The notes: generated from the letters alone by a model not told the origin. Shown: positions 1 to 10,424, counted from the first letter of the stretch. The stretch: DNA of 64,000 nt from Doryteuthis pealeii (GCA_023376005.1 CM042181.1:17277412-17341411), one strand, 5' to 3'. Numbers and translations are program-made.

Positions 1-540
1 ACAATAAACACCTGAAGAAGGCTAGAGGGCACATTGGCCGAAATGTACAAAAAAGATGAGAATAATTGTCTGAATAATCCAAATATTAATTATCAAGCTT
101 CAGCTTAAAAATTCCAAGAAAGAGCAGACTAGAGATTCTCAGAGTTTTGAATTGCACTTCGTTGCTGGGATCAGTTTTCCCTCCCCTCTCTTTTGGTGCA
201 TAGCCATCTTTGTCAGGTTGATTGTAAAAATAGTTCCTCCTCAGATCAACTACCAAATACGTATCAATCACCGGCAGTAAATATTCCAAATCGATTTTTT
301 ATTCTTGACCTTTCTGTCTTCTTTTATTACGTTCAGTTATTCAAATTTTTCTCAGAAAACTATCATGGTACTAGTTAGAGTAGTAGTAGTAGTAGTAGTA
401 GTAGATATTAGTATTTCCCACCCACTCTTCCTCTTGTTCTTATCTTTCTTCTTATCCTTATTAATAGCAGGACCTGTGGATATTGCACTGTATGATACTT
501 CAATTATTACAAAGTTTTTATAGGTTAAATCGAAATTACC
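1..540. repeat. Relic repeat end and AT-rich DNA
   Basis: Positions 10-55 carry CCTGAAGAAGGC...GGCCGAAATG, a retroelement-type motif seen again near 6838 and 61008. A short (AGT)n microsatellite lies at about 377-403. Nothing else recognisable; no exon found. Confidence 0.5.
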
Positions 541-855
541 GCCCTGTCGGCTGGGGCGTTAGAATGCACCGACTGCACCCATATGATAAAAAAGGGGTTG
601 GGACTTGCCATAAGGGCAATAGGGTTGGGAAAATCATATAGGTGCTAGGGCTTGACATGACCAGCCGATTGATCGGAGGGGGCCTCTCTGACCGCCCGTC
701 TAGCCCAAGATAGGCCCAAAGTGGAGTATTGTAAGTCATGAATTGCTCATCAACCTGGGTTCTATCCTTAAGCATCAAGGGTCGCCACCCACGGCCAACA
801 GGTGGCCCCATTGGGGGAGTCTTACCCCCCTGCAGAGGTGCTGACAGGGGGCATT
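541..855 (+). repeat. R1 repeat, 3' half, with inverted end piece
   Basis: Partial copy of the 0.6 kb R1 family (full copies at 30385, 53890 and 55430). It runs from CATATGATAAAA through AGCCGATTGATCGGAGG to CCCCTGCAGAGGTGC. The first 40 bases (CGCCCTGTCGGCTGGGGCG...) are the family's 3' end in reverse orientation, so this copy is rearranged. Confidence 0.7.
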
Positions 856-1322
856 CTGGGTTATCAGCAATAATTCTTTGGTCACAAAAGCAACTATAAA
901 CTTCACCTATGATTGAAATCCAGACAAGTGATGGTAAAGAGTAGTGTTTGTTAGATTCTTTGGTTAAATCAAACTTAAACGGGTCTAATTTCCACCATCA
1001 TTTGTCATTCCACCAAAATAAGAGAAAAAAATCAGGGAATTAACCGAATTTAATGAAATTTTCAGTGTTATATTCATGAATAAAAGATATAATGCAACAG
1101 TTATTTTATTTAAATAGTTCAAGTGTAAACAAAATCTAATTTTCCTTGGAATTATCTTTAAACGGATAATTTTTTTTTTTTTTTTCTAATAGAAAGAAAA
1201 AAAAAAATTCACGTGCACCTTTGTTAGGGGGTGTTGAATTAATAAAATGATTGGGGGAGTGCAGAACATGACAACAATTACAAAAGAGAAAAAAAAAAAA
1301 ATAAATAAATAAAATATAATTT
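856..1322. repeat. Half copy of a hairpin MITE (MITE-H) and AT-rich sequence
   Basis: From 962 the sequence GGTTAAATCAAACTTAA, AACCGAATTTAATGAAATTTTCAGTG and AAAAGATATAATGCA matches the left arm of the complete element at 12021-12445 up to about 1118. The right arm is missing. The remainder is poly-T/poly-A rich and unassigned. Confidence 0.65.
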
Positions 1323-1388
1323 TGATGTTTCTGACTTGTCCTCATCTTTATTGGGGTAAAGATGAGGACAACAGTCAGAAACATCAAA
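1323..1388. repeat. Near-perfect palindrome (about 31-bp arms)
   Basis: Left arm GATGTTTCTGACT-TGTCCTCATCTTTA, loop TTGGGG, right arm TAAAGATGAGGACA-ACAGTCAGAAACATC. Only a two-base offset breaks the pairing. The arm sequence resembles the end of the inverted-repeat element at 6525-6905 (CCTCxTCTTTATTG), so it may be a collapsed terminal inverted repeat. Confidence 0.7.
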
Positions 1389-1474
1389 ATTTTTTTTAAA
1401 AATTCAAAATTTTTATTTTTAAATTTTATTATAATTTAATAGAATTTACTATAAATTTAGATATAACGAATATA

Positions 1475-1665
1475 TTAATCAATCTTCTGTCAATAATTCT
1501 GACATTAAAATTGTCTTCAGAATTTTGTAGAAAAATGAATTAAAAAAAACAAAAACAACATCTTTTATTGCTTTGAATACCGAAAATTAACCAATTCTAA
1601 GGGAATTCCAAGACTCCATACACAGGATTGAACAAATACAAGCATTTATTAATTTATTGGGGGGG
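1475..1665. repeat. Left member of a direct repeat flanking the piggyBac remnant
   Basis: TCTTCAGAATTTT, ATCTTTTATT-GTTTGAATACCGAAAAT-AACCAATTCT and a G-run near 1660 recur in the same order at about 3805-3937, on the other side of the piggyBac relic. Divergence is considerable. Confidence 0.55.
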
Positions 1666-1848
1666 GGTATGTATAACAACATTCAGGCTGCTGTAAGGTT
1701 TCTTATCTACATTAGAATAAAAAGGTCATCAGACAATAACATTGAGTTCAAGCGTAGTTTCGGATCTTTGATATTCATTACCAATTGTTTAAGGTGCTCC
1801 AAGCAGAAGTGTAAATATATTGGTGAGATCTAAAATTTATAGTAACTT

Positions 1849-2278
1849 CTAATAGGTTGTGTCAGGAACTCCTCGTTTTCCAATTCTTGTAATAGAAGTG
1901 TTGCCAGTCTGGTTTGCCGTCGTCAAAATACTCACTCGGCGTTTATTTTCATACCAAGTGATAGCAGTCAGTTTACCCTTCTGCATTTTTTTCATTTCCC
2001 CACTCTTTTTTAATTTGCAATTTCTATACCTGCAGGAAGACCACGTCGATTTAGTCACACGGTACCACAAGCATATGTCCCTTTTTTTTTTTATTAATAT
2101 TTCCATCAGGTCCACTGAAGTAAAATAATTATCAAAGTAAACATGATTTTTACCGCGATAATTATTTATCAAATTCGTTACCACACGTGTTCCAAGTGAT
2201 GCGCCGTTATTCGAAGCCGTATCCTTGCCGACGTAAATATTGAAATCGACAAGTAGGCTACAGTCCCAGACGTCAAAA
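1849..2278 (-). pseudogene. piggyBac transposase, C-terminal part (broken)
   Basis: On the minus strand a frame from about 2278 reads CSLLVDFNIYVGKD, LGTRVVTNLINNYRGK, HVYFDNYFTSVDL and WYENKRRVSILTT. These are the DDE_Tnp_1_7 blocks of piggyBac transposases: the DN of FDNYFTS is the second catalytic Asp region. In the third block the family usually has W.D..(V); here the acidic residue is Glu (WYE). The frame ends soon after, without a recognisable Cys-rich C-terminal domain. The N-terminal part of the domain lies 1.1 kb away at 3409-3762. Dead element. Confidence 0.85.
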
Positions 2279-3408
2279 AGGGCTTAGTTTTCGAATTACG
2301 TTGCTCAACAATTAGCGGTAATAATTTTAGCGTAATTATTAATTAAAAATCAAAAAAGGCTAATAAAAAGTTTTCGCAATCGGTGGCATATCTTGATATT
2401 ATGCGAAAAGTAAAATTTAAACGGACTACTTTGTAAAAAAAATACGAAGCAAAATGGAGTAGCTCCGAAAACGAAATAAGCGAATGAAAATCGTGTGTTC
2501 GAAATATGAATAAGTAAAAATGGCCACCTCCAGCGAAGAAGAAGCAACAGTTGTTAGCGACAAAAAAATGTTTTATGTGCATTTTACCTTCCAAAAAGCA
2601 TAAAATTGTTACATTTTCTAAGAAAACGTGGACTCATCATGTGACAACAAATCACGTAAATAAAATGAGTAATAAGCGAATTTGCTTTTTAGAAAAAATA
2701 AAAAAAATAGTATTTCGCATATCGCGTAAATGTTTGTTGTTTCTATTCATAAGTTCGGTCTTTTATCTCTTTATCTATACTGTAATTAGTATCGAAAATG
2801 ACCAAAACAATTTACGCCCCCAACATAAGGTGGGGTCAAAATTAAGTGACCTGAAAAAAAAAAGAGAAAGTTTTGAAATAAAATAAATAATGCATTATAA
2901 AGATCGTTCTTCGATAAATAAACACTGAAAGTTTCATTAAAATCCGATAATTCCCTGATTTTTGGTAAATTATTTTCTGTATGGGGGGCTAAAGTCATAC
3001 GCATTTTAGGTTCATTAAAAAATAAAAAATTTTTTTCTAAAAAGCCAGTTCTTTAATTGAAAATTATATTTTGAAATTTTTCCTGAAGAAAAAAAATTGT
3101 TTGCTTTAGTTACTAAAGCATATTATTAGGAATTTTTGGGGGGTGTTTTGAGGGTCATTCTAATTTAATATTTTTTTTATTTCATAAACACAGAACACCA
3201 GCTGATGTTTACATTCCAGATAAAATCTGTAATCTCATTGGCTAATTGAATTCGGAGCTATTTTCGTTCTATACGTATTTTAATCACTTAAAACTTATTT
3301 TATTAATTCTTGCGGCAATAAACTTATGCGCGAAAAAAATTGGAATTTTGGGGTGATATCATTTTAATAATAAAGGACAATTTATTCGGCCACTTTTTAC
3401 ATCCGACA
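2279..3408. mobile_element. About 1.1 kb AT-rich insertion splitting the piggyBac gene
   Basis: Separates the two halves of one transposase domain. Its right part (2735-3010) carries TTCGGTCTTTTATCT, TAATTAGTATC, GGGGTCAAAATTAAGTGACCTGAAAA and AACACTGAAAGTTTCATTAAA, which recur near 16490-16600, 41190-41310 and, more distantly, in MITE-H at 12300-12400. No transposase frame inside. Ends and target duplication could not be fixed by eye. Confidence 0.5.
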
Positions 3409-3762
3409 CTAGCCTAAAAGGTAATACGTTTCAGCGTCCGCAAGTGCCCATGCTTTTATACCCCATTTCGTCGGTTTGGATGGAAGGTATTGCAGGAAAG
3501 AACACCTGCCTTTATATTTTATCATAGCCTCATCAATACTTATGGTTTTGTGAGGTTCATAATGGGATGGGAATTGTCTCTTAGCGTTAGCCAGTATCGG
3601 TCTGACTTTATGAAGCTTATCATGTTCTGGGTGGGTCCGTGGACGATTCTGTGTGCTGTCATTCAAATGAAAATATTGTGTTATCTGCTCAAACCGATTC
3701 CTGCACATTATTTCAGAGATAACACAGTTTCTTAGTCCAGGTGTTTTACTCCAATATCGGGC
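3409..3762 (-). pseudogene. piggyBac transposase, N-terminal part of the DDE domain (broken)
   Basis: Minus-strand frame from about 3762: YWSKTPGLRNCVISEIM, CRNRFEQITQYFHLND, ISIDEAMIKYKGR, LPSKPTKWGIKAWALADA. RNRFE..., the SIDE-M...GR motif with the first catalytic Asp, and KP-KWG-K-W-LAD are standard piggyBac signatures. It stops at TAG near 3409, where the foreign insertion begins; the usual ~120 N-terminal residues are absent. The same original element as 1849-2278. Confidence 0.87.
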
Positions 3763-3789
3763 GGAACAGGATGTTAAGAGTTAAATGGG

Positions 3790-4195
3790 AAGAAGAAGAG
3801 AAAAAATCTTCAGAATTTTTCAGAAAAATGTATTAAAAGAAAGCTCATCTTTTATTAGTTTGAATACCGAAAATGAACCAATTCTCAAAGAATTCCATGG
3901 CATTAGAATCCTTACACAAGATTGACCGGGGGGGGGGATTACATATACATCGTCGACAATAAACATCCAGTTTCCATAACATCCCGTGTTTGTCTACTTT
4001 TCTCCACATACATATACGGATATACGGTGAGGAAATTAATCCGACAATATGAGAAGAAAATATTTTAAAAATATTTAAAAAATATAACACGTTCATGCAT
4101 GCATCATCATATGATCTTCATCTTCCATTTTTGCACATGCATTGATCACGTCATTGGCTTTCGTAAACAAACGCGCATATAAAAAATTAATGGTT
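3790..4195. repeat. Right direct-repeat member plus a segment shared with 60985-61105
   Basis: 3805-3937 matches 1475-1665. 3945-4018 (CGTCGACAATAAACATCCAG...CTTTTCTCCACATACA) is nearly identical to 61035-61103, where a Helitron follows. No gene seen. Confidence 0.55.
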
Positions 4196-4440
4196 AATTA
4201 CATTCACTATACACTTAACATCTTAACACCGACATAGCTGGGGACGTTATTTTGATAGTCACCGGGTAGCAGTTTCTGAGGCAGGAGACCGGGACGCACT
4301 TCCTCATAATTCACAAATACAAATTTTGGTAATTTATCTGTGGAATAATTGTTTCTATTTAACCTATATATTGGACCCTAACAGGTCAGAGTGAACCAAA
4401 GAGTAATGGCAATGATTAGTAAAATGGAAAAGGGCATATT
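4196..4440. repeat. Single end of a MITE-G element and a diverged R1 piece
   Basis: 4232-4310 is the terminal repeat GACATAGCTGGGGACGTTATTTTG...CACCGGGTAGCA...GGAGACCGGGACGCACTTCCTCAT, also seen at 17325-17400 and 27716-27786. 4373-4430 resembles R1 (GGACCCTAACAGGTCAGAGTG). No second end is present. Confidence 0.6.
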
Positions 4441-4830
4441 TGACAAGTGTACAATCATATAACCATGTGGCGGGGTCGGAGACAACGTCTTTACTGTTCA
4501 AAGACGTATTATCAATGTCCCACCTTCAAATGAGAGCATGTATCCCTATCCCATAAAATTCTGTTGACAGTTCCTTTAGCCACTTCACTACAGATTTCAC
4601 TTCTTCGTTACTGAAGAAGTGTTTGCCTCTCAAACCTCTTTCATGGGTCCGAAGAGGCCTGGTGAGAATGGAGGGTGCAGTAAAGTTGTCCACCTGAATT
4701 AGGTGATTCTTTTCCCTTGTCCTGATGCTTGTGTGGTCGAGCATTGTCATGCAGAAGGAGAAGGTTATCAATTGGTAAGTTGGGTCTTACGCAGAGTCTC
4801 GTTAGGGTCTCAATGTAGGCCTTAGTTTTA
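4440..4830 (-). pseudogene. mariner (Tc1/mariner) transposase, C-terminal fragment
   Basis: Minus-strand pieces in shifting frames: ETLTRLCVRPNLPIDNLLLL then HDNARPHK (second catalytic Asp region of mariner transposases), a damaged DDY/H region, then GKHFFSNEEVKSVVKWLKEL and FYGIGIHALISRWD, the family's conserved end (F..-EEV..-V..WL...FY..GI..L..RW). Frameshifts and loss of the N-terminal half make it non-functional. Confidence 0.82.
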
Positions 4831-4861
4831 TAAAAAACAAAAAAACAAAAAAAACAAAAAC

Positions 4862-5086
4862 GGTACTATTCATAGAGTTCCGTCCCGGCCTCCTGTCTTA
4901 AAAAACGCTAAGCGATGTTAGCTTTAAAAAAAAAATTGTCAATAAAATCGCCTCCAATGAAATATGAACAGACAAAAAACAAGTTTTACTTTTTTTTCTA
5001 TAAAGATAGTTTGTATTTATATCAGAAGATTTTTATAAGTTTTGATGCGAGAGTTTTAGTAAAATAACCATGGATACAGAATTCTG

Positions 5087-5140
<54 letters not shown>

Positions 5141-5439
5141 ACATGTGGTTAAAAAAAAAATAATTTTTAAAAATTAAATTTAAAAAAAAAAAAAAAAAAA
5201 AAAGACTTTTATCATATTTTTTTAAAAATTAAAAATGACCTGACATTATTAAAATATAAAAGAATATCTAAATACTGAGATTTTCTTTTATTCATGTTTG
5301 TTTAATGTCTTGTTTTTAGTTTAAATAAACAAGAATATCTAAACATTTCATTGGAGGTGTTTTTATCAATTTTTTTAAGCTAACACCGCCTAGCGTTTTT
5401 TAAGGCAGGAGGCCAGGACGGAACTCTGCGAATAGTACC
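4862..5439. mobile_element. MITE with ~97-bp terminal inverted repeats (MITE-G relative)
   Basis: Left end GGTACTATTCATAGAGTTCC and right end (reversed) GGTACTATTCGCAGAGTTCC, followed in both arms by GTCC-GGCCTCCTG-CTTAAAAAACGCTA and later CCTCCAATGAAAT. Inside are long A-runs and TTCATGTTTGTTTAATGTC, shared with the MITE at 27336-27786. The ends GGTA...TACC and the CCGTCCCGGNCTCCTGCCT core are common to both, so they belong to one superfamily. No coding capacity. The A-rich flanks hide any target duplication. Confidence 0.82.
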
Positions 5440-6258
5440 CAAAAAAACTTCACATGAAATAAAGAAAATGGCATCACTTTTTGACTTACCCTCGTAGATA
5501 TTGAATTATCCAAGGGGAATAATTATTTGTTGTATCCCTACAGTTGTTCCTGAAAAACTTTTGGATTTTACGATTTGACAGAATTTAAAAATAATTACAA
5601 GAGAAAAAGAAAATGAAATTAATTATGAACCCATTTTTTGCACTCGTTTTATAATTTCAAAATGTTTTAAATATTTTTTTTTTTTTTTTTTTTTAGAGTT
5701 GTTTAAAAATGAAACATTGAACATCTTGCTAATCAGAGATCAATGAAGAATTTAAAAAAAAGGATAAAAACAATAAAAATTCAAAGTTAAGAAATTGAAA
5801 ATTTGAGGGGGGGATTATGGCATAAGGGGGCCGGGGGTATATGTACAGGACTTGCTTAAGAGGAAAAGGGGCAACGTTTATCTCTGGAGATTTAAAAAAA
5901 AATTTTTTTAAAGGCCAATATGGCTGCTTCCCGCCTAAATGCAAGAAAACAAAGATGGCCGTCAATAGAGACAAAATTGAAAATATACTTAAAGAAAACC
6001 CAATCAATTTAGTCCCCTAAAAAGCAAATTATATATTTACAAATCGCAGACGATTTTGAGGAAAATTAAATCTTGCTTCAATCAAAAGAACAAGATTGAG
6101 AGATTAAGAGATTACTTAATCTTCTAGTCGGTTAGATTAAGTCCTATCTATATTACTCAATGAACTCTAATTTATCTATATAGACAATCGGTGCTTATTT
6201 CTAAATTTTAATAATTTAAAGAAATATAGAAACTAGCTTATAGGTTTATCCAGTTTTA
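5440..6258. other. AT-rich intergenic DNA, nothing recognised
   Basis: Poly-A/T tracts and short G-runs; no exon, transposase or ordered repeat seen. Confidence 0.5.
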
Positions 6259-6450
6259 AGAGTCCCCCCAGGTTGCTCCTTAGAACCAAGAGTCCCCCCA
6301 GGTTGCTCCTTAGAACCAAGAGTCCCCCCCAGGTTGCTCCTTAGAACCAAGAGTCCCCCCAGGTGCTCCTTAGAACCAAGAGTCCCCCCAGGATGCTCCT
6401 TAGAACCAAGAGTCCCCCAGGTTGCTCCTTAGAACAAGAGTCCCCCCAGA
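6259..6450. repeat. 30-bp minisatellite, about 7 units
   Basis: Unit AAGAGTCCCCCCAGGTTGCT then CCTTAGAACC, repeated with single-base changes and C-run length variation. No spacers, so not CRISPR-like. Confidence 0.9.
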
Positions 6451-6524
6451 GAAACAGATAAACTAAGAATATTTTTTTTAAATTTTTCTTTTTAGATAAA
6501 TCTTGATGTGTATTATTTTGTTTT

Positions 6525-6905
6525 TTTCGGACTGGTATCCTCGTCTTTATTGTGGTACGTTTTAACACCACAATGTTTCGGTCACTGTATCTCCCGGTCT
6601 TCAAGAGTTTCCGTCTATCGGAGCATAGCAATAACTCAACCTGGAAAACCATTTTGAAGAGCTTGACTGTTGATCAAACAAAGCGTTGAAGAAATTTTGA
6701 AGATCTCAAAATCAATGACGTCATAAGTTGAATACAATCTTCCAAGGTTATTTGACGCTTTGTTTGTTCAACAGTCAAACCATTCAAAATGATTTCCCCA
6801 GGTTGGGTCATTGTTATGCTCGCATAGACAGGTAATACCTGAAGAAGGCCGGAGAATACAGCTGCCGAAACGTGTTTTTACATACCACAATAAAGAGGAG
6901 GACAA
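6525..6905. mobile_element. Imperfect inverted-repeat element with CTGAAGA...GAAAC motif at both ends
   Basis: The left side (TTTTTCGGACTGGTATCCTC, TTTATTGTGGTA, a reversed GAAGACCGGGAGATACAGTGACCGAAAC) mirrors the right side (CCTGAAGAAGGCCGGAGAAT, GCCGAAACGTG, CCACAATAAAGAGGAGGACA). The arms run through to a centre near 6700 (AAGCGTTGAAG / CTTTGTTTG pairing). No coding sequence. Such CCTGAAGAAGG...CCGAAACG motifs are frequent near retroelement ends. Confidence 0.65.
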
Positions 6906-7379
6906 CAATCCGAAAAACCAAAATAGACTTGAGTATTCCTATCTAATACAAGTAATTGGCAAAGTTTCAAGTATTCCTATCTAATATGAATAACTTTAGA
7001 TGTTTGCACAGTTATATGGATTCAACTAACAATAATAGCTTCAAGTAACTATTGATAATACAAATTTACATTTATATGAACAAGTATTCCTATCAAATAC
7101 GTATAATTTACAAAGATCTATTTGACCTATAGATAGGACCCTAACATGTACTACCACTAGTTGATCTAGGAGTAATAACAACGAAGGGGCAGCTCCAGAA
7201 CTAGAATATCATCAATTTAATATCATACCCACAACACCGTAAATATTAGACGGCCCTACCACCAAGTCTACAACTACGTTCTTGGCCTAAAAAAAAAAAA
7301 AAAAAAAGCTTATATATCTAGTTACATAATTTACTCGTATTACATAAATAGTAAAGTTTATTTTAAAATTTCATTGAAT
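6906..7379. repeat. Short repeats and a diverged R1 fragment
   Basis: CAAGTATTCCTATCTAATA recurs three times (6935-7105). 7130-7260 resembles R1 (TAGATAGGACCCTAACATGT, ACTACCACT, then a GGCAGCTCC region). No gene. Confidence 0.5.
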
Positions 7380-8057
7380 GAGATTGAATTTTGTTGAGAC
7401 ACTATCTGCTTAGTTTTAACTAAGAATCTTAAAATTTAAGAGTTTTTGTTCCTACCGACCTTTTCAACGAAGTACTGGCTTGGTTTTTAAAAGATTTTAA
7501 GAGACAGCACTCAAATACAGTCTCGTTTCTGATGTATCTATCACTGAGAACATTTCTTAGCGTTCATGAATTTCTGAAAATCTACCTAGTCTTAATTAAG
7601 AATCTTAATTTTAAGAGTCGTTCCCCTCTCCCTTTTCAACGAAGTGCTGGCTTGGATTTTTTAAAGGCTCCTTTTTTTAAGCGAGACAACACTCAAATAC
7701 AGTCGTTTCTGATGTATCAATCATTGAGAAAGTTTCCTAGCTTTCACGAATTTCTGAAAATCTGCCCAATTTTAATTAAGAATCTTAGATTTTAAGAGTA
7801 GTTCTCCTTTTTCAACGAAGTATTGGATTAGATTTTTAAGGCCCCCCTTTTTAAGAGATACAATGAAATACAATCGTTTCTGGTGTATCTATCACTGAGA
7901 AAGTCTTTTCATGAATTTCTGATAGTCTGCTTAATTCTAAGTAAGAATCTTAGAGTTTCTTAGCGTTCATGAATTTCTTAAAATCTGCCCAATTTTAATT
8001 AAGAATCTTAAATTTTAAAAGTAGTTCCTTCCCTTTTCAACGAATTACTGGCTTGGA

Positions 8058-8091
<34 letters not shown>

Positions 8092-8250
8092 GAGACAATA
8101 CTCAAATATAGTCGCGTTTCTGATGTATCACTGAGAAAGTCCTTTCACGAATTTCAGAAAATCGGCCTGATTTTAATTAAGAATCTTAAATTTTAAGAGT
8201 TGTTCCTCACTTTTCAACGAAGTATTGGCTTGGCTTTTTTAAGGCTCATA
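7380..8250 (-). repeat. Degenerate tandem array derived from the 3' end of the MATH exon
   Basis: Five to six imperfect units of about 170-240 bp directly after the TRAF stop codon. Each repeats (plus strand) the block CGTTTCTGATGTATC, ACTGAGAAAGT, then CATGAATTTCTGAAAATCTGCC; these marks are near 7529, 7710, 7880, 7970 (partial) and 8122, and in the exon itself at 8310. On the minus strand this block is the coding sequence for about QKFMKAKDFLSDRYIRNGTVF. The rest of the unit (CTTAATTAAGAATCTTAAAATTT, TTTTCAACGAAGTACTGGCTTGG) resembles the 3' flank of the exon. The units have stops and indels and are not coding. Confidence 0.8.
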
Positions 8251-8252
8251 TT

Positions 8253-8742
8253 TTAAGAGAGAGAGACAACCGATTGCATCACTTTCACCTCAATAAATAC
8301 AGTTCCGTTTCTGATGTATCTATCACTAAGAAAGTCCTTGGCTTTCATGAATTTCTGGTAATCCTGAGACGAGGTTTTCACAGCACTGTGAGAAAACCGA
8401 GAAAGAGAATGACACGTGACAAGGGCCGAGTGATGATACTTTGTGTAATTGTCGCTTTGATCAAAAACTGTCACCTGACAAAGGCCGGAGAAAGGGAAGA
8501 AGAGCAGCTCGTCGTATTTGCCTTCTTCTATGGTCAAGCTAAAAGAGACAAAAGATTCGAAATCTTTGTGACTGCTACTCAGTTCGACGCTTGCACTGAC
8601 CCTGTAGCCGGGATTGGCCGTATAAAAAGCCGGACTATGAAACAGACGATTCTTTGACGAGGTTACATCAACCTGCCACAAGATGGAGCCACTGTAGTTT
8701 TCTTTGAAAATTTTCTGGACAGTGTCATTCATCCCAATCGAC
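8253..8742 (-). CDS. TRAF-family gene, last exon: MATH (TRAF-C) domain and stop
   Basis: Terminal exon of a TNF-receptor-associated-factor-like adaptor. The MATH domain is a beta sandwich that binds receptor tails and trimerises with the preceding coiled coil. Seen: a polypyrimidine-AG acceptor (minus strand) just above 8742, one phase nucleotide, then 162 codons ending in TAA at 8253-8255. Recognisable MATH blocks are ILWQVDV, the SPAFYTANPGYRVSASVEL strand, FSLTIEEGKYDELLFFPF, VTVFDQSDN and the final FLSDRYIRNGTVFIEVKV. The order and length (about 150 residues) fit the family. The phase (2+1) matches the coiled-coil exon at 13753-13925, giving a split Arg codon. There is no counterpart in the second gene copy, which is cut off inside the coiled-coil exon. 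Downstream lies an array made from this exon's own 3' end. TRAF identity is strong; the subclass is not assignable by eye. Confidence 0.93.
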
Positions 8743-8885
8743 CTGAAAAAAAGAAAAAATATCTGTAGTGTAAATTGACCACCAGGTTACTTTTGCCATC
8801 CAAATCCTCTGCCTTTCATTGTCTCCAGTCGTTTCACTAATTCAAACGTCTGTGGGGTCGACATCCTTATCGGCCCCGCAACAAG

Positions 8886-9037
8886 TGTACAGAGATCTCG
8901 ACATAACGAGATTAAGGGAAATCTCGGTAAGGCGAGATCACTAATAAAGGGACGATTATTAACATGGCGTGATGAACCAGACAGACAAGATATGTTCCCG
9001 CAAATAAAACATGTTAAACAGGAGTTGGTTCACTACA
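8886..9037 (+). mobile_element. Solo-LTR-like copy (family of 63761-63934)
   Basis: TGTACAGAGATCTCG..ATAACGAGATTAAGGGAAATCTCGGTAAG, then GTTCCCGCAAATAAAACATG and CACTACA parallel the solo LTR at the right end of the window. No clean target duplication here, so the ends are approximate. Confidence 0.5.
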
Positions 9038-9970
9038 TTACCGTTATTTTTTTATTTTATTTTTTTTGTGGGGGGGGGTCTATCATAAAAGCTAGCAAGA
9101 ATATGCGCCCTCCGGACGTAAGCTATCCTTCCATCTACGAGAGACGATGGAATAGTGTCCAATTTTTTAAACTACGTAGCCTGAGCGGGTTCATATGGAG
9201 GATGAGCTGTTGCCCAAACAGCAAATCCCCTCTTCACACTGCCGCTGTGATGGAAAGGAAAGGTAAAGGAACCCATGCAGTTTGGCAGCAGTAATATCGC
9301 AGGAGTTGCTGGGTAACACTGGATTTCAACATCACACCACTTTAGGGACTCCAGCTCCCGATTTATTTTCGGGGTTTACTCCCCTAGCCTTTCCTTGGAA
9401 TTAGGTAAAGCTGCTAAGCAGCGGAGGTTTTGTATCGGACTTTTCATTGTCTTAGATGGGTTGCTAACCCATAAATCCTACTACTGTCAGCGTTCCAAAT
9501 TCCAATGGGCGTGTAAGGTTCAAGGTTATAACAATGTTATAACTAGTTGAAACTCCGACACGTTTGTGAGACAAAACATTTTATATTGATAACAGCACAG
9601 AAATAAAACATACAATAACATGGAATACATGATACATTAACATTAAAGTACGTAAGCATACAAAATCACTTACTAGTGAGGGGGGGGAGGCCGAAGCCCC
9701 ACGAGAAGGGCGTGACAATGGTCTAACCCATGTGCTCGTTCCAGAGATGTAGCTAAAAGAGAGGAAGAGCGTTTGAACCAGGCGCTTAAATACCATAGCC
9801 CCTGGTGAGAACAAGCGACAACCCAACGGGAAGATAACTCTTCCAGGCCAATGGGAAGATAGTCTTTCTAATTTAATATTTCATTGCATTAAAACTCGAG
9901 TATTTACGCCTGTTGGGACTAACAAAATTAAATAAGAACGTATTTAAGAGGTTTACTTAAAAATACTCAG
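9038..9970. other. Non-coding repeat DNA, unclassified
   Basis: 9110-9160 (GCTATCCTTCCATCTACGAG..GACGATGG) looks like a dispersed repeat, and 9655-9800 resembles in reverse 14990-15500 (AAATCACTTACTAGTGA, CCGAAGCCCC, CTAACCCATG, GGCGCTTAAATAC, CCCCTGGTG). No transposase or host exon recognised. Confidence 0.45.
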
Positions 9971-10281
9971 CAGTAATGCTGATAGCTTTTTTTAAAATTA
10001 GTGCGTCCTGAGACGCACGGGTTTGATTTCAATGAATCCCCAGGAAATTTGATGGGTCCCAAGTTTAATAAATTGTAGAGTTTTTATCTATGAACAACTA
10101 ACGAACGTCTAACCCTACCCAAGAAAATATTGAAATGTATTTACAGTTAGCTGGAAATAGTAAAAAAAAAAATTTTTTTAAAAGGGGGGGAGGAAACACA
10201 AGGGCGTATGGATACGATTTTTCTGCGTCCTTTTAAATCTTTATGCGTCAGTGACGCAGGACGCGTACCTATCAGCATCTG
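9971..10281. mobile_element. Candidate small TIR element
   Basis: Left end CAGTAATGCTGATAG, reversed right end CAGATGCTGATAG, each followed by an inner GCGTC-rich block (GTGCGTCCTGAGACGCAC; GCGTCAGTGACGCAGGACGC). About 311 bp, non-coding. No flanking duplication seen. Confidence 0.5.
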
Positions 10282-10424
10282 ACCATGATAAGACCCCACT
10301 TTTTTCAATGGGGATCACACCGGTCTTTCGTAAAACTAAAACAATCGTTAGTAATAATTTTTAAATACATAAGATGTCGTCTGGAGTCCAAAACTAATCA
10401 AAGACAAAACTCATTGAGGGAGTT

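Noticed and set aside
6259..6450. CRISPR-like array of 30-bp repeats
   Set aside because: Repeats are contiguous without unique spacers and the DNA is clearly from an animal genome; it is a minisatellite. The same applies to 16806-17195.
8274..8657. 127-codon plus-strand frame
   Set aside because: Antisense shadow of the MATH exon; no domain and out of keeping with the spliced minus-strand gene.
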